Of a stretch of 64,000 nucleotides of DNA, positions 17,714 through 27,297 are shown piece after piece. The position numbers and the translations under genes were made by a program. Source of the DNA: CAIYRG01 sp963747255 (lineage in GTDB: Bacteria; Pseudomonadota; Alphaproteobacteria; Micropepsales; Micropepsaceae); contig CAVVEG010000017.1 of assembly GCA_963747255.1 (NCBI GenBank), positions 310,001 through 374,000 of the forward strand, written 5' to 3'. The notes under the pieces are model-generated. The model worked only from the letters and a program-made list of their open reading frames with translations, did no database searches and was not told the origin of the DNA. How positions within the stretch are numbered: position 1 is the first letter of the stretch; the number at the start of each line of letters is the position of its first letter.

Positions 17714-18700
17714 ATGCGGGCCATACTTGCCGTGCTGATCGCGTGCGCTCTGCTGACAGCAGCAGGGGTCGGAGGATTTTTCGGCGAGAGATTCTATTTC
17801 CACAAGCCCGGACCAGGGTTTGCCCGAACGGTCGTCGTAATAAAACCACGTAGCAGTCTCTCGTCTGTTTCCCGGGAGTTGGAGGGAGCGGGCGTAATCC
17901 GGAGCGGCATCCTGTTCCAGGCAGGTGTTATCCTCCGCGGCAGGACGGCGCAGCTGAAAGCTGGGGAGTATGGATTTCCGCCTCACATCACGGAAGCGGC
18001 CGTCGTGGACATGTTGGTGATGCACAAGGTGATCGAGCATCGCATGACTATTCCCGAGGGTCTGACCTCGGAAATGGCGGTTGCCCTTCTCGATGGTGAG
18101 CCCGCGCTGACCGGAAAATCTCCCGCGATGGCGGAGGGCAGCCTTCTTCCGGAAACCTACATGTTCGAGCTTGGTACGTCGCGCGCTCAGATATTGGCGC
18201 GTATGCACAAGGCGCAGGTTGAGTTGCTCGCCAGGCTATGGCCCACGCGCAAACCGGGCCTGCCCTTGCAGACCGTAGAAGATGCTCTGACGCTCGCATC
18301 GATTGTTGAAAAAGAGACGGCCATTCCATCCGAACGTCCTCATGTTGCTGCAGTTTACATCAACCGCTTGAAAAGCCGAATGAAGCTGGAGGCCGACCCG
18401 ACAATCATTTATGGGCTGACAAAGGGCGTTGCTTTGGGACATGGGATTACACAAACCGAGCTGCAGAAGCCAAACCCCTACAGCACTTACCAAATCGACG
18501 GATTGCCCCCTACACCGATCTGCAACCCGGGGAAGGATTCAATCGCTGCCGTTTTGACGCCTTCGGATTCGCCGGACCTTTATTTTGTCGCGGACGGTAC
18601 CGGAGGGCATGTATTTGCCCGGACCAAGGCCGAACATGAACAAAATGTTGCTCATTGGCGGGTTTTGGAGCAGCAGGCGAAATCCGGTCACACGGATTGA
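17714..18700 (+). CDS. mltG: Endolytic murein transglycosylase MltG
   Basis: An inner-membrane lytic transglycosylase of the YceG family that cuts nascent glycan strands and sets their length. The 328-residue protein has one N-terminal membrane helix (residues 3-22), a LysM-like region and the catalytic domain, with the proposed catalytic Glu199 in SIVEKET and the downstream motifs VAAVYINRLKSRMKLEADPT and NPYSTYQIDGLPP. Position after fabF is the usual alphaproteobacterial one. Confidence 0.95.
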   Translation: MRAILAVLIACALLTAAGVGGFFGERFYFHKPGPGFARTVVVIKPRSSLSSVSRELEGAGVIRSGILFQAGVILRGRTAQLKAGEYGFPPHITEAAVVDMLVMHKVIEHRMTIPEGLTSEMAVALLDGEPALTGKSPAMAEGSLLPETYMFELGTSRAQILARMHKAQVELLARLWPTRKPGLPLQTVEDALTLASIVEKETAIPSERPHVAAVYINRLKSRMKLEADPTIIYGLTKGVALGHGITQTELQKPNPYSTYQIDGLPPTPICNPGKDSIAAVLTPSDSPDLYFVADGTGGHVFARTKAEHEQNVAHWRVLEQQAKSGHTD

Positions 18701-18759
18701 ATCCTTGCGTGGAAGCGTCCTTCATGCCGAAAATCGGTCCGGCAGGAGGAAAACGAAGC

Positions 18760-19650
18760 GTGCCACTTATCAGCATGACTGGCTTTGCGGATGCCCGCGG
18801 CGCGCATAACTCCCTGCGCTGGCGCTGGGAGGCAAAAAGTGTCAATGGCCGCGGACTGGACCTGAGGTTTCGCATCCCCCCCGGTTTTGAAGGTCTTGAA
18901 AGCGGCGCGCGAACACTTGTCTCGGAACGCTTCAAGCGCGGTTCGCTCCAGGTTGTCCTGACTGTGGCTTCAGACGAAAACGCGCGCGGCTTTCGGGTCG
19001 ATCCAATCGCGCTGGCCGACGCAGTGCGGGTCGCCAAGCGCATTCAGGAAGAGACCGGGCTCGCTACGGCCCGGGTGGACGGAATATTGGCGCTCCGCGG
19101 TGTGATCATTCAGGAGGAGAATCTTGCACTGGATGACGAGGCGAGAATGGCACGCGACGCCGCTTTGCTGGAGAGCCTTGCCGACGCACTTGACCGCTTG
19201 CTGACTGCACGCGCGGGTGAAGGAGCCAAGCTCGAAACCTTTCTGCTGAACCGCATGGAGGAAATCGAACGACTGACGGCTGAAGCCCGCGAACTCAGTG
19301 TGCGACAACCCGCTCTGATCCGGGACCGCATTCTCGCGCAAATAAAGGATCTCCTGGCGCCGGGCATGAGCCTTTCGGAAGAACGGCTGGCCCAGGAAGT
19401 CGCGTTGATTGCGGCACGCGTCGATCTTCGCGAAGAACTGGACCGGCTATGGGCGCACACACAGGAAGCGCGTACCCTTATTGGGGGCACTGACGCCGCG
19501 GGAAGAAAGCTCGATTTTCTTGCACAGGAGTTCAACCGCGAGGCAAACACCCTGTGTTCCAAATCCCAGGATATTCAATTGACGCATATAGGACTCGCAT
19601 TGAAGGCCGCAATCGATCAGTTCAGGGAACAAATTCAGAATGTGGAGTAG
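18760..19650 (+). CDS. YicC family endoribonuclease-like protein
   Basis: A 296-residue YicC/YloC family protein; members have been reported to be endoribonucleases and affect stationary-phase survival. The GTG at 18760 sits 9 bases after AGGAGGA and yields PLISMTGFADARG, the family N-terminus. The middle has SVNGRGLDLRFRIP, the end has the conserved GGTDAAGRKLDFLAQEFNRE followed by ANTLCSKSQD. Upstream in-frame ATGs give non-family sequence. In related genomes gmk follows yicC; here it does not. Confidence 0.93.
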   Translation: MPLISMTGFADARGAHNSLRWRWEAKSVNGRGLDLRFRIPPGFEGLESGARTLVSERFKRGSLQVVLTVASDENARGFRVDPIALADAVRVAKRIQEETGLATARVDGILALRGVIIQEENLALDDEARMARDAALLESLADALDRLLTARAGEGAKLETFLLNRMEEIERLTAEARELSVRQPALIRDRILAQIKDLLAPGMSLSEERLAQEVALIAARVDLREELDRLWAHTQEARTLIGGTDAAGRKLDFLAQEFNREANTLCSKSQDIQLTHIGLALKAAIDQFREQIQNVE

Positions 19651-19707
19651 CCGCTCTGCCGGTTTCCCTCCCGGTTTTCTGTTCAGGTAATACCGCGTAG
19701 GGTAACA

Positions 19708-19742
19708 TTTCTCACGCGAATCCCTTTGGTGAAGGTGAGAAA
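19708..19742. terminator. Hairpin after yicC, possible terminator
   Basis: TTTCTCAC at 19708-19715 and GTGAGAAA at 19735-19742 form a perfect 8-base-pair stem with a 19-base loop in the 203-base gap after yicC. There is no long T-run after it on the plus strand, so termination would be weak; a regulatory role for the following gene is also possible. Confidence 0.4.
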
Positions 19743-19853
19743 CTGCACATGTGATTGAAGCGATTATCGATTCGGAGCGTTAAGTCGCCAGAGACAAATC
19801 GGGGTGATCGCATTTTTCGCACGCCGCCCCGTTCAACTGGAAGGATTCCTCTC

Positions 19854-20432
19854 ATGGCGAGGCGGGACACGGTATTGGCGCTCAGTATGCTGACGTTGCT
19901 GGCGGGTATAAAGCTGTCCGCACCAGCTTCTGCGGCGATCGGCACGATCCCGGAACACGACTGCGCGGGGTCTCCTCCGGATGCTGTTACGACACTTCCG
20001 GCTCCGTTGAACAGGTGGGGCGAGATCGTATGTACCCCGTATGGGCACATACTCGCGAGCCACGAAGGCTGGATGTGGTTGATGCCGGATCTCGATACGG
20101 TGCTCGTTCCCGCGCAGATTTCGGATAAAGCCCCCGAAGAATCCGGAAACCGGGTTTACTTTACGAAAATCGATGTGGTGAAGGTCAAGGGCACGGAATT
20201 CGACGACGCCTACGGCACATTTCATCGCGGCTTCGACGATCAAGAAATCAAGCCTGATGCCTACAGAGTCGATCTGACGACAGTCCAGGGAAAATCGCTG
20301 CGGATGTATTTTTTCGACTATGACACCTATGCTTGGGGTATCTCCTGTCCGGACGGCAAGTGCGAGACCGATACGCGGTTCATGATTCTGGACCGGAATA
20401 CGCCGCCAAAACCGCGCGAACCATCGATTTAG
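19854..20432 (+). CDS. Exported protein of unknown function in the usual gmk position
   Basis: A 192-residue protein with a signal peptide (MARRDTVLALSMLTLLAGIK to about ASA) and no family I recognise. GGAAGGA precedes the ATG at 19854. The mature part has four cysteines (HDCAGS, IVCTPY, SCPDGKCET), likely disulphides, and aromatic-rich segments such as HEGWMWLMPDLD and LRMYFFDYDTYAWG. It overlaps the convergent rsmA stop by 4 bases. It occupies the place between yicC and rsmA where guanylate kinase usually lies. Confidence 0.72.
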   Translation: MARRDTVLALSMLTLLAGIKLSAPASAAIGTIPEHDCAGSPPDAVTTLPAPLNRWGEIVCTPYGHILASHEGWMWLMPDLDTVLVPAQISDKAPEESGNRVYFTKIDVVKVKGTEFDDAYGTFHRGFDDQEIKPDAYRVDLTTVQGKSLRMYFFDYDTYAWGISCPDGKCETDTRFMILDRNTPPKPREPSI

Positions 20433-21295
20433 ACTGGTTGCCGCGCCATGCGGCGATACGCGCGCGCGAGGGCGCAGAATTCCGGGACGCTAAGCTCCTC
20501 TGCGCGTTGGGTCGGCGCAACGCCGGCTTCGGCCAGCAGTGCATCCGGTGCCGGGCTGATGGATTTCAGGCTGCTTCGCAGCATCTTTCGGCGTTGCCCA
20601 AAAGCCGCGGCAGTAACCTTTTCCAGATCGCGGAATTCTGCCGGACACACCGGAGCCGGTAAGGGTTCGATGCGGAGCACAGCGGTGGTAACGCTTGGCG
20701 GCGGAACGAACGCGTGACGGGAAACCTGGAATAAAATGCGAGCGACGGAACGCCACTGAGCCAATATGGACAGGCGTCCATATGCCGGATCGCCAGTTTT
20801 GGCGCAGATGCGCTCGGCGACTTCTCTTTGAAACATGAGTGTCAGGCTCGACCACCAGGGTGGCCAGGGGCCGCTCAACCATTTCACCAGCAAGGCGGTG
20901 CCCGCGTTGAACGGAAGATTGGAAACGACAGGCAAAGGCAACCTGGCGCCTCTGGCGTTCAACGCCTGCGCTTCGTCCATTTTGAGCGCGTCTGCCTCCA
21001 TGATTTGAAGCCGGTCCGGGAAGGCGGCGGAAATCTGCTCCAGCGCAGGGATCGCGCGGCGGTCCCGCTCGACGGCAATGACGCATGCAGCACCCTCCGC
21101 CAGGAGTGCGCGTGTCAATCCCCCCGGCCCAGGACCCACTTCGTAGACCGGCGAGCCGGCAATGTTAGCCTCCCGCGCGATTCGGCGTGTGAGATTCAAA
21201 TCGAAAATGAAGTTTTGCCCAAGCCCTTTACGCGGCAAAATCCCGAAAGTCGAAAGTACCTCGCGAAGCGGCGGTAAACCATCTTCGCCGGTCAC
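20429..21295 (-). CDS. rsmA: 16S rRNA dimethyladenosine transferase RsmA (KsgA)
   Basis: It dimethylates two adjacent adenines near the 3' end of 16S rRNA, a late step of 30S maturation. The 288-residue protein has KGLGQNFIFDLNLTRRI at the start, the SAM motif VYEVGPGPGGLTRALL, the acidic VIAVERDRR and the catalytic NLPFN (a NLPYN variant). The start overlaps the pdxA stop by 4 bases. It closes the operon lptF-lptG-lptD-surA-pdxA-rsmA. Confidence 0.95.
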   Translation of the reverse strand: MTGEDGLPPLREVLSTFGILPRKGLGQNFIFDLNLTRRIAREANIAGSPVYEVGPGPGGLTRALLAEGAACVIAVERDRRAIPALEQISAAFPDRLQIMEADALKMDEAQALNARGARLPLPVVSNLPFNAGTALLVKWLSGPWPPWWSSLTLMFQREVAERICAKTGDPAYGRLSILAQWRSVARILFQVSRHAFVPPPSVTTAVLRIEPLPAPVCPAEFRDLEKVTAAAFGQRRKMLRSSLKSISPAPDALLAEAGVAPTQRAEELSVPEFCALARAYRRMARQPV

Positions 21296-22293
21296 AGACC
21301 CCGCCTTCTCGCAATCTCCGCGGCCATTCTGATTGCGGCGATCATGCTGCTCTCATCCGCGCGGCCGCATCCGGCAATGTCAAGCGCAGTGCCATGATCG
21401 GGCGATGTTCGGACGATCGGCAAACCAAGTGTGACGTTGACACCGGTTCTGAAATCGAGAGTCTTGATCGGAATCAGTGCCTGATCATGAAACATGCAGA
21501 GTGCGGCATCATAGGCGCGCCGGGCAGCGTCGTGAAATAATGCATCGGCCGATACCGGCCCTTTTGCCTGAAATCCCTCACTGTTCAACCCGATTATCGC
21601 CGGGGCAATAACATCGATTTCTTCGCGGCCCATGGTCCCTTCCTCACCGGCGTGCGGGTTTACACCGGTGATCGCCAGTCGCGCGCCGGAAATTCCAAAA
21701 TCGGCTGCAAGCGATGCAAAGATGATCCGTGCCGTTGCGGAAATAGCGGCCGTGTTCAATTGCCGAAAAACTTCCCGGAGCGGAATGTGAATTGTGAATG
21801 GAACCACACGCAGGGGAGGATCGATACCGGAGGATACGAGCATCATGACAGCCTGTTTCGCGCCGGTCAGCGCAGCCAGATACTCTGTATGCCCCGGAAA
21901 TCCGAATCCGGCTTCGGTCAGGACGGACTTTTGAATAGGAGCAGTGACCATGGCCGCCGCCCGGCCTTCAAGACAGGCGGCGACGCATTGTTCGATCGCG
22001 GTGGTGACCGAGCCGGCATTTCTGGCCGATGGGTGACCGGCTTCTGCCGTAACCGTGAGGCCGGTGTCATCGATCGCATTTTCGATGGTCCGAAAATCAC
22101 AGCCAAGACGGGTCGCTGTCTCGCGAAGATGCGCGGCCGCCCCGACGAGCCGGATTGGGCGCCCGTCGATTTGGCCGGCCAGACTTATCCATGACTTGAG
22201 GGCGATTTCCGGTCCGATTCCCGAGGGTTCGCCCTGGCTTATAACGATCGGACGGTGCGTGGAGACTTGTTCATCGATTTTCGACAACGGCAT
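21292..22293 (-). CDS. pdxA: 4-hydroxythreonine-4-phosphate dehydrogenase
   Basis: PdxA oxidises 4-phosphohydroxy-L-threonine in the DXP-dependent pyridoxal phosphate pathway. From the ATG at 22293 the protein has 333 residues, opening with the substrate loop ISQGEPSGIGPEIALK. Metal-binding histidines are seen in GFPGHTEYL, VNPHAGEEG and MFHDQALIP. The start lies 23 bases inside the 3' end of surA, a coupled overlap common for this gene pair. A longer in-frame start at 22326 is unlikely. Confidence 0.94.
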   Translation of the reverse strand: MPLSKIDEQVSTHRPIVISQGEPSGIGPEIALKSWISLAGQIDGRPIRLVGAAAHLRETATRLGCDFRTIENAIDDTGLTVTAEAGHPSARNAGSVTTAIEQCVAACLEGRAAAMVTAPIQKSVLTEAGFGFPGHTEYLAALTGAKQAVMMLVSSGIDPPLRVVPFTIHIPLREVFRQLNTAAISATARIIFASLAADFGISGARLAITGVNPHAGEEGTMGREEIDVIAPAIIGLNSEGFQAKGPVSADALFHDAARRAYDAALCMFHDQALIPIKTLDFRTGVNVTLGLPIVRTSPDHGTALDIAGCGRADESSMIAAIRMAAEIARRRGL

Positions 22294-23860
22294 CCCGTCT
22301 GAGATCGCGCAGATAGCTCTTGCCAAGAATGGACATTTGCTGAACGAAAAGTTGTTGCTGCAGTTGATCGCGTGTCGGAAGCTGCAACGCGACGAGCTTC
22401 GGCGGCGCCGGATCGCAGCGCATTATGATTTCAAGGCCCACTTCCGAAAAGAACGGCTCGACCAATTCGCCGGGATGTGACTTCGCCAGCGCATCGCGGA
22501 GCTGGGGAGCCAGATCCTTCGGTGTTGTCGGTCCCAGATCAGCAAATATCGTCCCGGGGATCTGCTTCGAAATGTTTGATAGATCCTCGCAGGATTTTGC
22601 CTGGGGCTTCAGATTGCTGGCCAGCTGCATGGCCTTTTCCTTGTAAGCCTGGTCGGCCGTTGGTGGCACCGGAACCAGAAGCCGGGCAAGGGGTAGCGGC
22701 GCGTTGGGGTCTGGGGGTGCGTCTGGCGCCTGCTCGATTTTCGTGCCGAGCGGTTCCCGGCGATCGCGGAGCTGCACCACGTAAAACCCCCCTTCGGCCT
22801 TGATTGGTCCTGCGACCTGGCCCGGCCGCAGATTCGAAAGAGAGTGGTCCAGCTCTTCCGGCAACTGGCCTTGGATCACCCATCCGATGTCGCCACCATC
22901 CGCCGCCGAAGGCGATTGGCTGAACTGCCCCGCAACGGAGCTGAAGGCAGCGCCCTGTTTGATCTGGCTCGAGATTTGTTCAGCGCTGCTGCGAATCGCT
23001 GGCTCGTCTTCGGGACGGTCCACAGCGAGGAAGATTTCCGAAACCAGGAACTGCGGTTTGTCTGCGCCTTTTTTGAGGCGCTCCATTGCTTCATCGATCT
23101 GCTGATCGCTGATCAACACATCCGTTCCGTAGCGTGCCGCCACAAGCTTCTGCCACACCAGCTGCGCGGCAAGCTGCTGACGGAAAATATCGGCCGACAC
23201 GCCAGCCTGGGAAATGGTCACCATGATCTGTTCAGTGGTCAGATGGTTATCATCCGCGATGTTCTTGAGTGCCTTGTCGACGTCGGCTTTGCTGACGTTG
23301 ACCTTGTGCTTGTTTGCTTCCTGCAATTCGAGCACTTCGTCTTCCAGCGAGCGCAGGACCTGTGCACGAATTTGCCCCAGGGTTTCCTTGGTTGGCCGAA
23401 CGCCGGAAGTGGCCACAAAAAGCGCAGTCCGCTGATCAAGATCGTAATCGGAAATGACCGTATCGTTGACGATCGCTGCGATTCCGCTGGATCTGGGCGC
23501 GGTGATTTTGACCTGCTCGGCATCAGCTCGGGCAGCGCCTGCCGGTGCGGTTCCGGCGCCCCCCGAAGTTGCCTCTGCCGGGGGCTGGGGAGGCATGGCA
23601 GGCTGTTTTTCCGTCGACATTGGCTCAGAAGAAACTGTCGGCGAGGATGACGGGTTTGCCTCCGGGCTTGCTGCTTCGGGCGACATGGTATCGAGCTGCA
23701 TTTCCGGAGGTGGGGCTTCAATGGTTGCCACGGGCGGGGATGACGTTCCACCAGGCAGCAGCGAAAGCGTGGATGTCTGGGCGGCGCTCCCGCCGGGTGT
23801 CAGCACCAGCGCGAGTCCACCGGCGCAAAGCCCACTTAAAAGATACTTGCGATACGGCAC
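22271..23860 (-). CDS. surA: Periplasmic chaperone/peptidyl-prolyl isomerase SurA
   Basis: SurA escorts outer-membrane proteins, including LptD, through the periplasm. From a GTG at 23860 (AGAGGG upstream) the protein has 529 residues with signal peptide RKYLLSGLCAGGLALVLTPG. An unusually long Pro/Ser/Ala-rich linker of roughly 90 residues precedes the SurA N-domain (IAAIVNDTVISDYDLDQRTA). One parvulin domain follows, with FLVSEIFLAVDRPED and ADGGDIGWVIQGQLP. An ATG at 23932 would add 24 residues and bury the signal peptide. It sits between lptD and pdxA. Confidence 0.9.
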   Translation of the reverse strand: MPYRKYLLSGLCAGGLALVLTPGGSAAQTSTLSLLPGGTSSPPVATIEAPPPEMQLDTMSPEAASPEANPSSSPTVSSEPMSTEKQPAMPPQPPAEATSGGAGTAPAGAARADAEQVKITAPRSSGIAAIVNDTVISDYDLDQRTALFVATSGVRPTKETLGQIRAQVLRSLEDEVLELQEANKHKVNVSKADVDKALKNIADDNHLTTEQIMVTISQAGVSADIFRQQLAAQLVWQKLVAARYGTDVLISDQQIDEAMERLKKGADKPQFLVSEIFLAVDRPEDEPAIRSSAEQISSQIKQGAAFSSVAGQFSQSPSAADGGDIGWVIQGQLPEELDHSLSNLRPGQVAGPIKAEGGFYVVQLRDRREPLGTKIEQAPDAPPDPNAPLPLARLLVPVPPTADQAYKEKAMQLASNLKPQAKSCEDLSNISKQIPGTIFADLGPTTPKDLAPQLRDALAKSHPGELVEPFFSEVGLEIIMRCDPAPPKLVALQLPTRDQLQQQLFVQQMSILGKSYLRDLRRDAVVENR

Positions 23861-23944
23861 GGTACCCTCTTCAACCACCCGGCAATTTCGCCGCCAAACC
23901 GCGGAATCTACGCATTTCATCTGCCGCCGCAAGTGTTCGGTAAA

Positions 23945-26209
23945 CTAGCTCGTGCTTCCGCGGGCCCCGGTTTTAAGCCCGATGTGAAAAACGATTGACG
24001 AAGCCGGCGGCAGATCCAAAACAGTCGTGTAGCGCCGGTTGAAACCAAGCGCGGCAACGAAGCAATCATTGTCATAGGTCAGTCCAAATCCCGCCTCAAG
24101 CATTTTCCCTTGCGCAAGGTCCCGGCGCGCAACAGCAAAAACGCCCCAGTTCCGATAAAGGATCACTGTGCTGTTCAGGTTGATCTCCTCCTGGTGACCA
24201 AGCGACGGATCGGCGCTGTTGGGAGGAAGATTGACGTAACTGAGTTCGACCGTCGAGAGTCCGAACTTGCCGGTGACGTACAACTCGTTTTGCTGGATGC
24301 TGCCGTCGCGCGGATCGAAACTGACCTGATGGGTGAGGGAAAAGTTGGGCGGAAAATCTATGCTGATCCGGCCAACCAGATCGGATGCTTTGTTGTTCAG
24401 CCCCAGACCGGCCGGAAGGTCGCTTTCCCTGGTGAGGTGATACTCTTCACCGAATAATGCGACAATCTGACCCGACGGAAATAATGCCGTCGAGCGGAAT
24501 CCGAAAGTTCCGCGTGTTCCTCCGGTCCACAGATCAAGCCCCGGCGACGGATTTGGATTGAACAGATTGGTTGCGGAAAGAGCAAAGCCAAGGCTGTCCT
24601 CGTCCGGAAGTCCTCTGGGATTGCCCCCGTTGGTCGCCGAGATCAGCTGTGCGATGGGTTCCACAACGAGGCTGGTGTTATCGGGAATGAAACGTCCGTC
24701 GATCTGTCCGACAAAGGGCCAGCGCCATTCCACCATGCCATAGCCAAGCGCGCGCGTGATTGTCTCGGTGCTCGTTGGTGCGTTCGGCGCCTCCGCCATC
24801 GCATCACGGATGTAATAGGCGTCGCCGCGCGTAAAAACCTCAAAAGTGAGAATCTGTCCGTTATCCGTGGTGTAAGGGAACAGCCAATCCGCATCCGATG
24901 AACCGCGCAGCATGTTGGTTCCCGTGCCCCGATTCAAATAAAGCGTGCTCGCATCGATTTTCAGGCGGCCGCCAAAGATGTGGTCCTCGGGAATATAGGT
25001 GTAATCGATCAATGGAAGGGCAACGGGAATCTCCGACTGGTTGTCCGTTGCCCGAAGGCTCTGGAAATAATACCCGATTATCTCTCCCCGGCTTCTCCCG
25101 GACTCGACATCGGTGAACGCATCATTGGTGAGACGATCCGTGTTCGAATAATCGTATCGATGCAAATAGGTTTTGTTCGAGGAGAGCTGGGCGTCAAATC
25201 CGAAACGCCAATCGTCCGAGAGGGGGATTCGCCCCTGCCCGAACAGACTGCTCATCCATGTGCTTTGACCTGCCTGTTCGCCCGCCCGTGGATCATATGC
25301 AATCGAACCCTGCAGCCATAATCCGCCTCCGGACGAAAAGCGTTGCCGATATTCGGTTTGCAGCGCCTGTCCGGCATCGAGGGTTATAAATGGAGCAATC
25401 GTGAGGTCCCTGTCGTCAGAGAGGCTGATGTAGTAGGGCAGTTTGATAAAAGGGCCCAAAAGCGAGATTGATCCGACGTCCGGCAGCAGGAACCCGCTTT
25501 GATATTTCACACTGGGATCGGACTGGGAGAACAGCGGCAGGTACAGGATAGGCAAGCCGAGGAATTCGAAGGAAGCGTCTTCGAAGTAGATCTTCTTTTC
25601 GAGTTGATCATGGACAATTCGCGCCGCGCGGATTTCCCATGTCGGAGGTCCGCCGTCGTCCTCGCAAATCATGCAGGGCGTATAGACAGCGCCGTTCGCT
25701 ATGGTGAACCTGCCTTCCCGGCGTTCGGCGGAATTTGCTGCGAGCCGGCCCGTCTGTCCCAAAAGCGCAGCGAAACCCTGCAGCGCGCCGTCGCGCAGGT
25801 CTCGCGTCAACTCGACCTGGTCGGCAAAGGCAACATTGCCATTTTCGTCTTGAAGGCTGATATGGCCGGACGCCGTGACTTTGTCCGAATTTTCATCATA
25901 GGTCACGCGATCGGCGATCAGTGTGCGGTCGTCACCCAGAATCTCGACATGGCCCTGTGCGGTGACCAGGCCATTCTTCGAATCATAGGTGATTTGGTCG
26001 GCCTGCAAAAACAGCTGCTTTGGGGCGGTTAGTTGTGGCGCTGCGCCGCCGGTAGCGACAGCCAGAGTTGCCAGGGCAACCCCGCGCAGCCATGGACCGG
26101 CTACCCGGGATCCGGAGTTTCTGCAGCAGAATGCCAGAACGGCGAGTTCGGCGGAAATAGTAGCAAAAATGCCCCCGATGAACTTTGGCAAAACCGGACC
26201 GAAGATCAC
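23945..26209 (-). CDS. lptD: LPS-assembly outer membrane protein LptD
   Basis: The beta-barrel that inserts lipopolysaccharide into the outer leaflet. The 754-residue protein has an N-terminal signal/anchor, an OstA-like beta-jellyroll at about residues 60-150 (ADQITYDSKNGLVTAQGHVE), and the barrel domain. Cysteines in YTPCMICEDD and near the C-terminus (YDNDCFVAALGF) are candidates for the essential inter-domain disulphides. The start is GTG at 26209, overlapping the lptG stop as GTGA. The lptF-lptG-lptD-surA operon thus couples LPS exporter parts with the chaperone of LptD. Confidence 0.94.
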   Translation of the reverse strand: MIFGPVLPKFIGGIFATISAELAVLAFCCRNSGSRVAGPWLRGVALATLAVATGGAAPQLTAPKQLFLQADQITYDSKNGLVTAQGHVEILGDDRTLIADRVTYDENSDKVTASGHISLQDENGNVAFADQVELTRDLRDGALQGFAALLGQTGRLAANSAERREGRFTIANGAVYTPCMICEDDGGPPTWEIRAARIVHDQLEKKIYFEDASFEFLGLPILYLPLFSQSDPSVKYQSGFLLPDVGSISLLGPFIKLPYYISLSDDRDLTIAPFITLDAGQALQTEYRQRFSSGGGLWLQGSIAYDPRAGEQAGQSTWMSSLFGQGRIPLSDDWRFGFDAQLSSNKTYLHRYDYSNTDRLTNDAFTDVESGRSRGEIIGYYFQSLRATDNQSEIPVALPLIDYTYIPEDHIFGGRLKIDASTLYLNRGTGTNMLRGSSDADWLFPYTTDNGQILTFEVFTRGDAYYIRDAMAEAPNAPTSTETITRALGYGMVEWRWPFVGQIDGRFIPDNTSLVVEPIAQLISATNGGNPRGLPDEDSLGFALSATNLFNPNPSPGLDLWTGGTRGTFGFRSTALFPSGQIVALFGEEYHLTRESDLPAGLGLNNKASDLVGRISIDFPPNFSLTHQVSFDPRDGSIQQNELYVTGKFGLSTVELSYVNLPPNSADPSLGHQEEINLNSTVILYRNWGVFAVARRDLAQGKMLEAGFGLTYDNDCFVAALGFNRRYTTVLDLPPASSIVFHIGLKTGARGSTS

Positions 26210-27297
26210 CCGTCTTCCTCGTGGAATAATAAGGTCATCCCGACGAGCAGCGCCGCTGCCGCGGGTGCCGCAGCCGCAAGAGGCGGAGGGAGCAATCCCG
26301 ATTGACCGAGTGCTCTCGTCAGGTCACCGAGAAAGTAAACTCCAAATCCGGAAAGTATCGCGACGATCAGCAACCGTGCCTGCCCGCCCAATCGAACGAG
26401 ATGGAGTGAAAAGCTGGCTGCCATGAACACCATTGCAGCATAGAGAACCGGCAACGCCAGAAGCGAATACCAGTAGATCCTGTGCCGGACCGGCGAAAAT
26501 CCCGCGGCCTCCGCATTGGCGATGAAACGCGGCAATTCCCAGAAGGAAATCGTATCCGGAGAAGCAAAACTCTCTTCGATCTGCGCCGGCGTAAGCTCCG
26601 TCGGAAGATCATATGCAGCGCGATGTTGCGGTCCACCATCCGCACCGCTCACCCAAGCATTCACAAGATGCCAGTGACCATTTTGCAGATCACCCGATGC
26701 AGCATCGATTCGGCCTGCGTACCGGTCAGGACCATCATAGTTGAACACGATGATGTCTTCGAGATGGACGCCCTGGTCGGCCACTCTCAACGCATGCACG
26801 ACCGACTGATGCGCGCCATCCCCCTGGCGCAGCCACAGTCCGGTGGACGACACCGCCAGCTGGGATGGCTGCCCGTGCACATACCGGGCCTCAAGGCGCG
26901 TGTATTGTGAAAGAAAGGATGCGGCCATGGGGCTGAACACGGTCATCGCCAGAACACCCAAAACGGTCGCAACACCAAGAGGCGGGGCGAGGAATTCCCA
27001 GGCGGAAATTCCGGCGGCTCGCGCCGCGACAAGTTCCTGACTCTTGGACATTTTGGCAAAAGCAAGAACCGAGCCCAACAGAACCGCAAAAGGCAGCAGC
27101 TTTTGCGCGATATCCGGAAGCTTGAGCAAGCTCATGCTGATGATGATACCCGCGGGAATCCCGCGGTCGCCGGTCCGGGTGAAGAGGTCGGCAAGGTCGA
27201 GCGATAGCGCCAATGCACAGAGCGCGGCAAAGACAATCAGGACGGAGACGATGAACCTCCGGGCCAGATAGGCCATGAGCGTGGTTGACCAATTCAT
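26206..27297 (-). CDS. lptG: LPS export ABC transporter permease LptG
   Basis: One of two permeases of the LptB2FG extractor that pulls LPS from the inner membrane. From the ATG at 27297 it has 363 residues with six expected membrane segments in two sets of three flanking a periplasmic jellyroll. Family marks include YLARRFIVSVLIVFAALCAL and SMLKLPDIAQKLLPFAVLLG. It overlaps lptF and lptD by 4 bases each. The frame is open further upstream into lptF but that part is not LptG-like. Confidence 0.94.
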   Translation of the reverse strand: MNWSTTLMAYLARRFIVSVLIVFAALCALALSLDLADLFTRTGDRGIPAGIIISMSLLKLPDIAQKLLPFAVLLGSVLAFAKMSKSQELVAARAAGISAWEFLAPPLGVATVLGVLAMTVFSPMAASFLSQYTRLEARYVHGQPSQLAVSSTGLWLRQGDGAHQSVVHALRVADQGVHLEDIIVFNYDGPDRYAGRIDAASGDLQNGHWHLVNAWVSGADGGPQHRAAYDLPTELTPAQIEESFASPDTISFWELPRFIANAEAAGFSPVRHRIYWYSLLALPVLYAAMVFMAASFSLHLVRLGGQARLLIVAILSGFGVYFLGDLTRALGQSGLLPPPLAAAAPAAAALLVGMTLLFHEEDG

